A stretch of DNA of 64,000 bases from Arthrobacter sp. M4 (lineage in GTDB: Bacteria > Actinomycetota > Actinomycetes > Actinomycetales > Micrococcaceae): the NCBI RefSeq assembly GCF_020251205.1, contig NZ_JAIWYX010000001.1, forward strand, positions 62,001-126,000. Direction: 5' to 3'. Below are positions 27,492 to 36,986 of this stretch, one piece after another. Positions within the stretch are counted from its first letter, which is position 1, and every line of letters begins with the position of its first letter. The notes beneath the pieces were generated by a model. The model made no database searches. It was not told the DNA's origin and was given only the letters and a program-made list of their open reading frames with translations. The translations under genes and the position numbers were made by a program.

Positions 27492-28622
27492 GTGAACCAA
27501 TCTGAGCTCGATGCGGTCCTCCGACGACTGCGGCGCTTTCCTGACGTTGAGGCTGACAATCTGTTCGCCCACGACGCCACTGACCGCCTCCTCCTGGACA
27601 CGGCGGAGCCGTATTTGTCCGGGCCAGGGACAAAGATTGCGGTTATCGGCGACCGTTACGGTGCCCTTACCCTTGGCGTCATGGCCGGCCTGGGCGTCCA
27701 TGACGTTCGCGTGCACCAGGACCTGTACACCAGCCGTCTAGCCCTAAGAAACAATGCCGCCATGGCCGGGTCTATAGGAAACTTCAGCGAACACGAACTG
27801 GACCGTGAACTGTTGGACGGTGTGGAGGTTGTCCTTCTGCAATTGCCAAAGTCGCTGGCCGAGCTCGAACAGATATCCGAGACGATCGCCCAGTACGCAT
27901 CGCCCAACGTCGTGGTCTTGGCCGGCGGCAGGGTCAAGCACATGACCGTTGGAATGAATGCCATCCTTGGCCGCACTTTCGGGCAGGTCCAGCCGCAGCT
28001 GGCAAGGCAAAAGTCCAGAATAGTTATTGCGACTCAGCCAATGGGCGTTGAAATTCCGCGCTACCCAGTGACTGAGACTAACGAGGAATTGGGAATTGTG
28101 GTTTGCGCGCATGGTGCGGTATTCGCCGGCCCATCGCTAGACATTGGTACTCGGTTCCTACTCAGCTTCTTCGACAGAATTCCAGCTGCAAAGCGAGCCG
28201 TTGACCTCGGATGCGGCACAGGAATCCTCGCCACTATGTACGCGGTTCAGCACCCCGACGCCCAGGTGAAAGCCACGGACCAGTCAGCGGCCGCCGTCGC
28301 GTCTGCACGCGGTACCGCTGAGGCCAACGGCCTTTCGGCACGAATCGACGTCGTTCAGGACGACGCCATGTCGTGCTTCCCCGATTCGTCGGCCGATCTT
28401 ATCCTCCTTAACCCGCCCTTCCATCTGGGTTCCACAGTTCATTCAGGCGCTGCCCTGAAGCTCTTCGACGCAGCCTCCCGCGTCCTTGCCCCAGGTGGGG
28501 AACTATGGACAGTCTGGAACAACCATCTCCAATACCGCCCGGTGCTGGAGCGTCTTGTTGGTCCAACCTCCCAGCAGGGCAGGAATGCCAAATTCACTGT
28601 CACACGCACAATCAAGCCCTAG
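27492..28622 (+). CDS. Class I SAM methyltransferase, RlmG/RsmC-like
   Basis: The 376-residue protein starts at GTG 27492. A degenerate N-terminal domain (about 1-190) is followed by a catalytic Rossmann domain with AVDLGCGTGILATMYA and the rRNA guanine-N2 methyltransferase motif NPPFHLG. That two-domain layout is that of RsmC and RlmG, which methylate 16S or 23S rRNA guanines. Which one cannot be told. It stands alone downstream of tRNA-Ala copy 2 and is convergent with the APH-like gene. Confidence 0.88.
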   Translation: MNQSELDAVLRRLRRFPDVEADNLFAHDATDRLLLDTAEPYLSGPGTKIAVIGDRYGALTLGVMAGLGVHDVRVHQDLYTSRLALRNNAAMAGSIGNFSEHELDRELLDGVEVVLLQLPKSLAELEQISETIAQYASPNVVVLAGGRVKHMTVGMNAILGRTFGQVQPQLARQKSRIVIATQPMGVEIPRYPVTETNEELGIVVCAHGAVFAGPSLDIGTRFLLSFFDRIPAAKRAVDLGCGTGILATMYAVQHPDAQVKATDQSAAAVASARGTAEANGLSARIDVVQDDAMSCFPDSSADLILLNPPFHLGSTVHSGAALKLFDAASRVLAPGGELWTVWNNHLQYRPVLERLVGPTSQQGRNAKFTVTRTIKP

Positions 28623-28673
28623 CTCCGGAACTGCTGAATCGCTCCAAAATAGCCGCCACTGCTCCATTCCGGA

Positions 28674-29558
28674 TCAGCCCGACAGGACCTGCCGCAGCCC
28701 GAATTCTCCAACTGAGAACATCTGCGGGTTGTCGTCAGAGTTGCTGAGCATGGCGGCGGACAAAGCCACCGCCCAGCCCCGTGCCCTGACCCACGTCATG
28801 CCATCTACCGAACCGTCGAAGGCGGCAATGAACCGTTGCCGCCCGCCGTCGTCGAACATTAACCAGGCGACGGCGAGGTCCACGGCAGGGTCACCGGCGC
28901 CAATGTCGCCAAAATCAACGACGCCGGCCAGCGAACCGTCCGAGGACAGCAGGACGTTGGCAGGATGCAGGTCGCCATGAATCCATAGCGGGGGGCCGCT
29001 CCAGTCGGGAGCATCAAGTGCCATGGCCCACATGGCAGCAAGATCCGCCGCCTGCGGGTAGCGCCTGCCATCAGCAAGTCGTTCCAGAACTGTTGTACTT
29101 CTGGCCCTCAGCGGTACTCCTCGAAACGGATTGATCGGGGCATCCGCGGGTGCCGGAATATTGACCGACGCAACAAAGCTTGCGAGGTCCTCCGCAGCTT
29201 CCCTTCGGTCCGCCGGGTCAATATCCACAGCCGGTGTTCCTTCGATCCAGCGCACGATGCTCCATGGCCACGGAAAGTTCGGCGACGGCCGGCCGGCATG
29301 CACCGGAGCTGGTACCGGAGTCGGTGAGCGCTCGGCCACATCCGGCAGATAGAGTTGTTCATGCAGGATCAGTGGCACGGCCTCCGGCCTTCGGGGGAGC
29401 CTCACTGCAAGTTCCGTTCCCAGCCTGAAAATTGCATTGTCCCAGCCGTTCGAGACCGCCTTCAGGTGGAGATGTGCAAGGTCGGGGCGCTGTTGCAGGA
29501 GCAGCGAACGGACGACGGCGGTGCTCACCACAACCGTGGCGGCGGGCATTTTCGCCAT
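28674..29558 (-). CDS. Aminoglycoside phosphotransferase (APH) family kinase
   Basis: The 294-residue small-molecule kinase has the Brenner motif HGDLHPANVLL (H194, D196) and the metal motif VVDFGDIGAGDPAVDLA (D215). The N-terminal lobe has AIFRLGTELAVRLPR. The family phosphorylates aminoglycosides, macrolides or metabolites such as sugars or choline. The presence in a core region next to a ROK sugar-type regulator makes metabolic use at least as likely as resistance (inference). It is divergent from the ROK gene. Confidence 0.88.
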   Translation of the reverse strand: MAKMPAATVVVSTAVVRSLLLQQRPDLAHLHLKAVSNGWDNAIFRLGTELAVRLPRRPEAVPLILHEQLYLPDVAERSPTPVPAPVHAGRPSPNFPWPWSIVRWIEGTPAVDIDPADRREAAEDLASFVASVNIPAPADAPINPFRGVPLRARSTTVLERLADGRRYPQAADLAAMWAMALDAPDWSGPPLWIHGDLHPANVLLSSDGSLAGVVDFGDIGAGDPAVDLAVAWLMFDDGGRQRFIAAFDGSVDGMTWVRARGWAVALSAAMLSNSDDNPQMFSVGEFGLRQVLSG

Positions 29559-29620
29559 CCAGGTCCCGCCTTTCCGGCCATGTCAGGCTTGTGTAGGTGG
29601 TGCCGCGCGGTGGGTGGGTG

Positions 29621-29639
29621 TACCGCATAACAAGCGGTA
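29621..29639. promoter_or_regulatory. Inverted repeat TACCGC-N7-GCGGTA between APH and ROK genes
   Basis: Perfect 6-bp arms (29621-29626 and 29634-29639) lie 59 bases before the ROK start, with a TACGAT hexamer (29643-29648) just after. It is a candidate operator for the ROK protein or its neighbour. Confidence 0.5.
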
Positions 29640-29697
29640 TCCTACGATGCAAGCACAGTGAAAGCTGCACCCAACGATAAGTGATTGAGGGGACTCC

Positions 29698-30951
29698 TTG
29701 ACCGAGATCCGTCAGCCAGCTCCAAGGCGCGGAACAAACCTTCCCCGGATGGGCGATTTCAACCTCACGGTCATCCTCGATGCGATCCGCAGAGCCTCGG
29801 GTGGCCTGAGCCGTGTTGAATTGGCACAGATCGTGGGGCTATCCCCGCAAACGATCTCCAACATCTCCAGACGGCTACTGGATCAACAGCTCATCGTGGA
29901 GGCCGGGAAGGAAGGCAGCGGGCCCGGAAAGCCCCGCACCATCCTCCGTCTCAACCCCTCGGGCATGTACGCCGTTGGTGTCCACCTCGATCCGGCTGTG
30001 ATCACGCTTGTGGTCTTGGACCTTGTTGGCGATGTCGTTAAGCACTCCCGTATCACAACCCCGGGAGGCAGCAACCCCACCACCGTAATCGCCACAATCG
30101 CCGATCAGATCGGGAAAATCATCCAGGACTCGGGTGTCGATCCGGACAAGATCGCAGGGCTTGGAGTGGCTGCACCGGGACCCATTGACCTGGACGAGGG
30201 CACGGTGGTTGATCCTCCGCTGCTCCTCGGCTGGCACCGGGTACGGTTGCGCGATGCGCTGGCCGAGGCGACAGGACTGGAGACGCTGGTCGATAAGGAT
30301 GTCACCAGCGCGGCCGTAGCAGAAACGTGGGCCGGCGGAGCCAGCGGCACTGGCAGTTTTGTCTTTATGTACATGGGTACCGGCATCGGCTGCGGCATTG
30401 TCCTCAATGACGAAGTGGTCCGCGGTACATCAGGCAACGCCGGCGAAATTGGGCACATAGTGGTGGATCCGGGCGGCAGGCAGTGCGATTGCGGTCTGCG
30501 TGGCTGTGTCAAATCGTCCGCCATTCCGCAAGTCCTCGTCGCGGAGGCCGAGGAACAGGGCGTACTGGACAACAGCCGCCAATATTCAGACGGTCCCGCG
30601 GTGCAGGAGAGCTTCGCCCGGCTATGCGATGCCGCAGACGCCGGAAACAAGAAGGCCATTGAGATTATTGAGAAGTCCGCTGTCCTTGTATCCCGCGCCG
30701 TGGCCGTTGTCACCAACACGCTGGACGTAGAGCGGGTAGTTTTCGGCGGTCCGTTCTGGGGACGGCTGGCTGAACGTTACCTGGACATGATCCCGGAGCT
30801 GCTGGATGAAAACCTCGCAGCCCGCATGATCCACAGCGTGGACGTGGTTGGCACCGGTGTGGGGGAGGACGTGGGAGCCATTGGTGCGGCCTGCCTTGTG
30901 CTTGAGCACACTCTTGCGCCACGCGCCCAGCGGTTGCTGTTGGAGGGCTGA
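29698..30951 (+). CDS. ROK family transcriptional regulator
   Basis: At 417 residues it starts at TTG 29698, behind GGGGA. An N-terminal winged helix-turn-helix (about 20-80, LSRVELAQIVGLSPQTISN) is joined to a ROK sugar-kinase-like domain. That domain has MYMGTGIGCGIVLNDEVVRG, GEIGH and the zinc motif CDCGLRGC. ROK regulators sense sugars or sugar phosphates and usually repress transport and catabolic genes. No sugar operon is adjacent; the divergent APH-like kinase is the nearest candidate target. Confidence 0.92.
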   Translation: MTEIRQPAPRRGTNLPRMGDFNLTVILDAIRRASGGLSRVELAQIVGLSPQTISNISRRLLDQQLIVEAGKEGSGPGKPRTILRLNPSGMYAVGVHLDPAVITLVVLDLVGDVVKHSRITTPGGSNPTTVIATIADQIGKIIQDSGVDPDKIAGLGVAAPGPIDLDEGTVVDPPLLLGWHRVRLRDALAEATGLETLVDKDVTSAAVAETWAGGASGTGSFVFMYMGTGIGCGIVLNDEVVRGTSGNAGEIGHIVVDPGGRQCDCGLRGCVKSSAIPQVLVAEAEEQGVLDNSRQYSDGPAVQESFARLCDAADAGNKKAIEIIEKSAVLVSRAVAVVTNTLDVERVVFGGPFWGRLAERYLDMIPELLDENLAARMIHSVDVVGTGVGEDVGAIGAACLVLEHTLAPRAQRLLLEG

Positions 30952-31008
30952 GTCCGTGCGCCCTCAGCGGACTTGGCCCACTATGGGTCTCCGCGGGTCG
31001 CAGAAGGC

Positions 31009-32076
31009 CTAGCGGGAGATGTTGAACGAGTCCGTGAAGTCTCCGTCCACGGGGACGAAGCCTGCAGTCAGCTGAGTTGCCGTTAGCTGCAGGTCCAGAA
31101 AGCCATGGCTTGGATTCACATTGGTCCCGGAGTATGCGGCGAAATAGCCCATCTCGGAATCGGATTTGTTTACCTCCCGCAGTTCCTTTCCGCCCGTTCC
31201 CGCGCTGACAAAGACCGTTCCGGCTCCTTTGCTTAGCGTGTTTCCGCCATCCTTAATGCAGGCCGCCACGAAGGACTTCGGCGTGATGCCTGGACAGGCC
31301 GCGCTTCGGTCCAATTGCATGGTCCTCTGGTACAGGTGCTCGTGTCCGCTCAGCACTAGATCCACCTTCTTAGCCACAAGCAGGTCAGTGATCGGTTTCC
31401 CGGCGGGGCACGTGTACTGGCCGACAGAGAGGCATGGGGTATGCATTATGGCAATGACCCACGGAATATGCGCTGCCCTGGCCCCGTCGATGGCTGTTGC
31501 GGTCCACCTGTACCTGGCCGTACCGGTGGAGTAATCCCATTCGCCATCCGGGAACGGAATCCCGGGGGAGATGGCAACGATTCGCACCAACGGATCCTTC
31601 TGGGGAACATCTACGTAGAACTGGCGCCCGTAGTCACCAACCAGGCCCGGAAGACGGTTCGGCAGGCAGGCCGCGAAATTGTCGATTAATCCGTCTTCTC
31701 CGCTGCTTTCGTGGTTTCCGGCCAGCAGCTCGAACGGAAATTCCGGGCCGACTTCGGAGACCACCAGGTCACACCAGGACCTCTCAGTACCCGGGTTGCC
31801 GTACGACAGGTCACCCAATGCCAGGTTCAGGTCCGGATTGACGGACCGAATGCGGGAGAGGACCTTACGGGTTGTTGCAAAGGCCGCATAGTCTCCGGCG
31901 GCCGTAATGTGCAGTCGGCCGGACTCAGCGGGAATCTGGGCGGCCATAGGGGCTACGGGCCCCATGGCATTCCACGCCGGATCGATAGGCACGCCCCGCT
32001 GGTCGGAAGCCAGGCAGGCAGTCATGAGGCCGAGCACCGCCGCCACCATGGATGTGACCACACGCCTTAGCCGCAA
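31009..32076 (-). CDS. Secreted metallophosphoesterase lipoprotein
   Basis: The 355-residue protein is read from TTG 32076, with GAGGGAG six bases upstream; a TTG at 32097 gives seven extra residues. Signal peptide RLRRVVTSMVAAVLGLMTAC ends in lipobox MTAC. The calcineurin-like domain shows AAGDYA, ALGDLSYG, LAGNHES, the IMHTPC His and SGHEHLYQR, so the dinuclear metal ligands look complete. It resembles purple-acid-phosphatase-like exported enzymes; the substrate is unknown. It is convergent with the ROK gene; upstream lies a short region with no clear gene. Confidence 0.9.
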   Translation of the reverse strand: MRLRRVVTSMVAAVLGLMTACLASDQRGVPIDPAWNAMGPVAPMAAQIPAESGRLHITAAGDYAAFATTRKVLSRIRSVNPDLNLALGDLSYGNPGTERSWCDLVVSEVGPEFPFELLAGNHESSGEDGLIDNFAACLPNRLPGLVGDYGRQFYVDVPQKDPLVRIVAISPGIPFPDGEWDYSTGTARYRWTATAIDGARAAHIPWVIAIMHTPCLSVGQYTCPAGKPITDLLVAKKVDLVLSGHEHLYQRTMQLDRSAACPGITPKSFVAACIKDGGNTLSKGAGTVFVSAGTGGKELREVNKSDSEMGYFAAYSGTNVNPSHGFLDLQLTATQLTAGFVPVDGDFTDSFNISR

Positions 32077-32250
32077 GGCATACTCCCTCGATCCCAATGT
32101 CCCGGATCACTCGAACGACGCCAGGTCCCGGATGGGCAATGCCGTCACAGCCTTCGGCGGGGTGTACGAAGGCTGGGCGTGAGACCGCACGAGGCGCTGC
32201 TTGGGCGCACTGGAGCCGCTGCCTGGGAAGACCAGCTCAGGCGCCAAGAC

Positions 32251-32484
32251 TTAGTCGATGTCCTCCACAATCGTTCCGTACGGAATAGTTTCGTCCAGAT
32301 GCGCCTGGTGTCCCGTAGGACCAGGGTTGTACGTCACTCGGACACCATGTTTCTGGTCCGCAGCGGACTGTAAAAGGACAGGACGGATGGTTTCAACAAA
32401 GCGTTCCGTCTTGCCCTCAAGGAATTCCAAGTAGCTGGCTGGAAGCTGATGCATGGGAAAAGAATAGACCTGCTGCTTCCCCAT
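32251..32484 (-). CDS. Small hypothetical protein
   Basis: A 77-residue frame read from ATG 32484 (MGKQQVYSFP) with GGGGAGG upstream on the coding strand. Composition is ordinary (hydrophobic YLEFLEG, VETIRPVLLQSA, then VRVTYNPGPTG) and it ends in acidic VEDID. No domain or signal is seen. It stands alone between the metallophosphoesterase and the metF leader. Moderate confidence that it is real. Confidence 0.5.
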   Translation of the reverse strand: MGKQQVYSFPMHQLPASYLEFLEGKTERFVETIRPVLLQSAADQKHGVRVTYNPGPTGHQAHLDETIPYGTIVEDID

Positions 32485-32929
32485 GGGGAGGCCTCCCCAT
32501 TGCAGAGCTGGACAATGCGGAGATTGGATGTTTTGAGGCCCAGGGCTACCGGACACGGAACGCCCATGGTAATCTCCGGCGAACAATGTTCTGCCGTGGA
32601 GTCCGCAGGGCCGTAAAACTGCGTCTTAATTCGGAGACTGAGTTGAAGGTCCCTGTTGGGGCCTCCTAGAGTCATATACAAGTTACCGCGGTAACGTGTC
32701 AGCGATCCTCCGTTTAGGAGGGTGTGGGTGCCCCCATGTGGGCCTGACATTTGCTCACGGATAACTCCAACCCAGGCGTAACAGTCGCGGCTGCGCGCTG
32801 CTGGAGTTATTTCGTGTTCCCAAACTCAATTCACCGGCCTTGTTTCCAGCCAGGAAGCGTCACGGGTGCCGTTTGGCGGCGTCTGTTGCATTTCGGATTC
32901 AGGACGATGACCCATAGCGAAGGACGCAA
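32485..32929 (+). other. metF upstream region with palindrome and hairpins
   Basis: Without a clear gene. It holds the perfect palindrome GTTACCGCGGTAAC (32682-32695), a small hairpin TCCTCC-GTTT-AGGAGG near 32706-32721, and inverted repeat ATAACTCCA (32761-32769) / TGGAGTTAT (32802-32810). I see no conserved core of a SAM or cobalamin riboswitch. The palindrome is a candidate operator for a methionine regulator; the last inverted repeat might be an attenuator. Confidence 0.5.
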
Positions 32930-33943
32930 ATGTCACCACCGAGTCTCATAGACGCTCATTCCGATCTTTCCGGCGCGGCCCCCGTTGCGCTGTCCTACGA
33001 GTTGTTTCCGCCCCGGTCGCCCGAGGCCGCGGAGACGCTTTGGACCACCATCCGCGAAATCGAAACCACGGATCCGGACTATGTTTCGGTCACGTACGGT
33101 GCCAGCGGGTCCAACCGTGACACAGCTGTGGATCTCATCAACAGGCTCCTGACGGAAACGACCCTGCGCCCTTTGGCGCACCTGACGTGCGTAGGCAATA
33201 CGCCGCAGGAACTCGCGGAAATCATTGGCGGCCTGCTGGACCATGGAGTGCGTGGCATCCTCGCCCTGCGTGGCGACCTGCCGAAGGATGGTAGCCAGCC
33301 CGCTCCGGGTTCACTCCGCTACGCCCAGGACCTGATCGAACTTATCCGCCGCGTCGAGCAGCGCCGCTCTGCCCTGCTGTGCGCGGGCAAAGTGGCGGTT
33401 GGCGTTGCGGCTTACCCCACCCGCCACCCGGAATCGCCCAGCATCGAGCACGATGTCGAGGTGCTCCTGGCGAAGCAGCGCTCAGGTGCTGACTTCGCGA
33501 TCACGCAGGTCTTCTTCCACACGGAGGAATACTCGGACCTGCTGACCCGGGCACGCCGCGCCGGCGTTACCATCCCGATCATTCCCGGTGTGATGCCGCT
33601 TACCAGCCTGCGGCGCCTTAAGCGCCTTGGCGAGCTGGCCGGCGTCGACCCTGCTCCGCAGCTTATGGACCGACTCGCGGCCGCGGACTCCGACGCCGAG
33701 CGGCGCCGGATTGGAGTGGCCGCCACGGTTGACCTCGCCAACGCGGCCCTCGACGCCGGAGCGCCCGGCATCCACCTGTACACCTTCAATGAGCACGGAC
33801 ACGCGCTTGACGTCCTGGACAGGCTGGCACTGCCCCGCCCGGTCAGGCCAGCAAGCCGACGGCTCACACTGTCCCGTTCCCAGGAACTGGCCAGCGAGGA
33901 ACTAGCGGGCCAAGAGCTGGCCAGCCAGGGACTCGCCAGCTAA
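32930..33943 (+). CDS. metF: Methylenetetrahydrofolate reductase
   Basis: The 337-residue FAD enzyme reduces 5,10-methylene-THF to 5-methyl-THF, the methyl donor for MetE just downstream. Markers: LSYELFPPRSPE near the start, VSVTYGASGSNR, ALRGDLPKD, ADFAITQVFFHTE, IPIIPGVMPLTS and the C-terminal GIHLYTFNEHG. The last ~25 residues are an imperfect ELAS/ELAG repeat not seen in typical MetF. It is separated from metE by 60 bases, so a metFE operon is likely. Confidence 0.95.
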   Translation: MSPPSLIDAHSDLSGAAPVALSYELFPPRSPEAAETLWTTIREIETTDPDYVSVTYGASGSNRDTAVDLINRLLTETTLRPLAHLTCVGNTPQELAEIIGGLLDHGVRGILALRGDLPKDGSQPAPGSLRYAQDLIELIRRVEQRRSALLCAGKVAVGVAAYPTRHPESPSIEHDVEVLLAKQRSGADFAITQVFFHTEEYSDLLTRARRAGVTIPIIPGVMPLTSLRRLKRLGELAGVDPAPQLMDRLAAADSDAERRRIGVAATVDLANAALDAGAPGIHLYTFNEHGHALDVLDRLALPRPVRPASRRLTLSRSQELASEELAGQELASQGLAS

Positions 33944-34003
33944 GGCCGGCACGGACAGCCCCAAGACAACACACACGTTCCACCAACCAGCAAGGAATCA
34001 TTC

Positions 34004-36337
34004 ATGACTGAACAGCGCACCACCCCGTTCCCGGCAGCCTCTCTCCTGGGCTACCCCCGCATCGGCCGCCGACGCGAGCTGAAGAAGGCTGTGGAGGCCT
34101 ACTGGGCCGGTAAGATCGACTCCCAGGCACTGGAAGCCGCCGCCAAGGACATCCAGCTGACCATCGCCAAGCGACTGCAGGAACTTGGCCTGACCGAGGC
34201 TGCTGCCGTACCGGGCACCTTCTCCTTCTACGACCAGGTTCTGGATGCCACGGCCCACCTCGGTGCAGTTCCCGCACGTTTTGGCAAGCTCCTCAACGAC
34301 GAGGGCCAGCTGGACATCGACGGCTACTTCACCCTGGCCCGCGGCAACAAGGAACAGCAGCCGCTGGAAATGACCAAGTGGTTCGACACCAACTACCACT
34401 ACCTGGTTCCGGAGATCGGCCCCGAGACTGAATTCTCCTTGAGCTCCAACCGCATCGTTGAAGAGTTTGAGTTCGCCCTGGCCAACGGCATCGAGACCCG
34501 CCCCTACATCGTGGGTCCGGTCACCTACCTGCTCCTGTCCAAGGCGTCCGACGACGCTCCCGCCGGTTTCGCTCCGCTGTCCCGCCTGGAAGATGTCCTC
34601 CCGGTCTACGCCCAGCTTCTGGAGAAGCTGGCTGCCGCAGGCGCCAGCTGGATCCAGTTGGACGAGCCGGCCTTGGTGGTGGACCAGGAGATCCCGGCTG
34701 CTGAACTGGACGCTGCCGTCGCCCGTGCCTACGAGGTGCTGACCTCCGTCGCCAACCGTCCGCAGATCCTGGTTTCCACGCCTTACGGTTCGCTGGACGG
34801 CCAGTTCGCCGCCATCGCCAAGTCCAACATCGACGCCCTGCACATCGATGTCTTCAAGGGTGCCGTCCCGGCAGCCGCTGACCTCGCCCTGCTCGGCGAC
34901 AAGACCCTGGTAGCCGGTCTTGTGGACGGCCACAACATCTGGCGCAACGACCTCGCCGCTTCCGCCGCAAAGCTGGAAGAACTGCGCAAGTCCGTCGCCA
35001 ACGTTGCCGTTTCCACCTCCACGTCCACGCAGCACGTGCCGCACGACGTCGAGGAAGAGACCCAGCTTTCCGCCGAGCTGCGCAGCTGGCTGGCCTTCTC
35101 CGACCAGAAGGCCGTTGAGGTCAAAACCCTCGCCGGCCTCCTGAGCGACCCTGCATCCGTGCAGCCGGCCATCGACGAGGCCACTCGCGTCATCGCGTCC
35201 CGCGCTGCCGCGGAGGGTGTCCGCCGTGCCGACGTCCGTGCCCGCACCGAAGCCCTGACCCAGGCAGACTTCCAGCGTTCGGAGTACTCCGTGCGCGAAG
35301 CTGCCCAGGAAGCTGCACTGCACTTGCCGCCGCTGCCCACCACCACCATCGGCTCCTTCCCGCAGACCTCGGAGATCCGCTCCGCCCGTGCCCGTAACAC
35401 CAAGGGCGAACTAAGCGATGAGCAGTACCAGCAGCTCATGAAGGACGAGATCAAGCGCGTCGTCGACCTGCAGGAAGAGCTCGGCTACGACGTCCTGGTG
35501 CACGGTGAGCCCGAGCGCAATGACATGGTCCAGTACTTCGCCGAGAACCTCGAGGGCTTCGACGTTACCGTCCACGGCTGGGTACAGTCCTACGGCTCCC
35601 GCTGCACCCGTCCCTCCATCCTCTGGGGTGACGTTACGCGTTCGGCTCCCATCACGGTTGCTTGGGCACAGTACGCCCAGTCGCTCACGGAGAAGCCGAT
35701 GAAGGGTATGCTCACCGGCCCGGTCACCATCCTGGCCTGGTCCTTCGTCCGCGACGACCAGCCGCTCGGCGAGACTGCCAACCAGGTGGGCCTGGCCCTC
35801 CGCGATGAGATCGCTGACCTCGAGGCAGCAGGCATCAAGGTCATCCAGGTGGACGAGCCGGCGCTGCGCGAACTCCTTCCGCTGCGCAAGGCAGCCCACG
35901 CCGACTACCTGAAGTGGTCCGTGGACTCCTTCCGCCTTGCCACCGCCGGTGCAGCCGACGCAACGCAGATCCACACCCACCTGTGCTACTCCGAGTTCGG
36001 TGTGATCATCGACGCGATCGACGGCCTGGACGCCGACGTGACCTCCATCGAAGCTGCCCGCTCCCGCATGGAGGTTGTGCACGACCTTGAGTCCCACGGC
36101 TTCGGCCGCGGCGTTGGACCGGGTGTCTACGACATCCACTCGCCGCGTGTTCCGGGCGAAGCGGAGGTCACCGAGCTGCTCACCACCGCCGTCAAGCACG
36201 TTCCGTCCCGCCAGCTCTGGGTCAACCCGGACTGCGGCCTTAAGACCCGCGGCTACGCTGAGACCGAAGAGTCCCTGCGCAACCTGGTCAAGGCCACCAA
36301 GACGGTCCGCGCCAGCCTGCTGGAAGCCGCCAAGTAA
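34004..36337 (+). CDS. metE: Cobalamin-independent methionine synthase
   Basis: The 777-residue enzyme transfers the methyl group of 5-methyl-THF-polyglutamate to homocysteine without B12. ATG 34004 follows AAGGAA. It has the double barrel: N-terminal LLGYPRIGRRRELKKA; C-terminal catalytic half with TTTIGSFPQT, QVDEPALRE and the zinc ligands in HTHLCYSEF and NPDCGLKTR. The length is standard. Folate polyglutamylation by FolC (5447) supplies its preferred substrate. A very strong terminator follows. Confidence 0.97.
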   Translation: MTEQRTTPFPAASLLGYPRIGRRRELKKAVEAYWAGKIDSQALEAAAKDIQLTIAKRLQELGLTEAAAVPGTFSFYDQVLDATAHLGAVPARFGKLLNDEGQLDIDGYFTLARGNKEQQPLEMTKWFDTNYHYLVPEIGPETEFSLSSNRIVEEFEFALANGIETRPYIVGPVTYLLLSKASDDAPAGFAPLSRLEDVLPVYAQLLEKLAAAGASWIQLDEPALVVDQEIPAAELDAAVARAYEVLTSVANRPQILVSTPYGSLDGQFAAIAKSNIDALHIDVFKGAVPAAADLALLGDKTLVAGLVDGHNIWRNDLAASAAKLEELRKSVANVAVSTSTSTQHVPHDVEEETQLSAELRSWLAFSDQKAVEVKTLAGLLSDPASVQPAIDEATRVIASRAAAEGVRRADVRARTEALTQADFQRSEYSVREAAQEAALHLPPLPTTTIGSFPQTSEIRSARARNTKGELSDEQYQQLMKDEIKRVVDLQEELGYDVLVHGEPERNDMVQYFAENLEGFDVTVHGWVQSYGSRCTRPSILWGDVTRSAPITVAWAQYAQSLTEKPMKGMLTGPVTILAWSFVRDDQPLGETANQVGLALRDEIADLEAAGIKVIQVDEPALRELLPLRKAAHADYLKWSVDSFRLATAGAADATQIHTHLCYSEFGVIIDAIDGLDADVTSIEAARSRMEVVHDLESHGFGRGVGPGVYDIHSPRVPGEAEVTELLTTAVKHVPSRQLWVNPDCGLKTRGYAETEESLRNLVKATKTVRASLLEAAK

Positions 36338-36356
36338 GTCTCCCTCAGGAGAAACA

Positions 36357-36400
36357 ACGACGTCGGCCGGTCACCTCGTCAGGTGACCGGCCGACGTCGT
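36357..36400. terminator. Perfect 20-bp hairpin after metE
   Basis: ACGACGTCGGCCGGTCACCT (36357-36376), CGTC loop, then the exact reverse complement to 36400, followed by GCTTTAGG. It probably also serves the convergent gene on the other strand. Confidence 0.92.
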
Positions 36401-36428
36401 GCTTTAGGCAGGCGCTGGCAAGCGGAAG

Positions 36429-36935
36429 TCAGGACTCCCAGAGGATCTCGTCGTCGACGACGCCGTCCTCATCCGCGGCGACCACCAACAATTCGTCAGT
36501 GAAGTGCGATCCCAATGTGAAGTCCATGACGAAGTACCGTTCAGGCTGGCCGGGGTAAATTCCCACATGGCCAAGGCGCAACGCTCTCAGGAATACCTCG
36601 TTGGTGAGTTCGTCCTTGTTGCTGACGCCAAAGACTTCCTTGAGTTGCTCTTCCTTGAGCTGGGTGCTGTGGAAGTGCAGGTACTGCTGAGGGTTGGTAC
36701 CTTCCTGCTCCAGCTCTTCGGCGATCATGTCCCGAACCTGCTCGATGAGTTCGGGCAAGTATCGGAGCCGGTAGTCCACCTTGTGCAGCGCTGCCTCGTC
36801 AAAATGGTCGTGGGCGGTGACGTTCAGGTCCAGTTCCAATACGTGGCCGGCGAGCTCGTGGGAGGCCGCGTAGTTGTGTTCCCTGCCGTGATTGAGCTCC
36901 ACAACCCCAAAATGTTGGCTCGCTACCTTGCTCAT
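36429..36935 (-). CDS. DUF2004-like protein
   Basis: The 168-residue soluble, acidic protein starts MSKVASQHFGVVELNH. The pattern HFGVVEL...HVLELDLNV...VDYRLRYLPEL is that of actinobacterial DUF2004 proteins as I recall them. No catalytic motif, signal or membrane span is present. It is convergent with metE across the hairpin and lies downstream of a LysR gene on the same strand, with about 50 bases between. Confidence 0.8.
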   Translation of the reverse strand: MSKVASQHFGVVELNHGREHNYAASHELAGHVLELDLNVTAHDHFDEAALHKVDYRLRYLPELIEQVRDMIAEELEQEGTNPQQYLHFHSTQLKEEQLKEVFGVSNKDELTNEVFLRALRLGHVGIYPGQPERYFVMDFTLGSHFTDELLVVAADEDGVVDDEILWES

Positions 36936-36986
36936 GTCTTCAAGATAGACCCAACTACCGGGACCATTCCAGCATCCGAAAGGAAT

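Noticed and set aside
28674..29558. Aminoglycoside resistance gene
   Set aside because: It is an APH-fold kinase, but nothing in the sequence or context supports resistance over a metabolic role, so no resistance gene name is given.
32700..32760. Possible SAM-IV riboswitch upstream of metF
   Set aside because: GGTGCCCCC and a GC hairpin look suggestive, but the conserved GGCAACC core and the expected stem order are missing.
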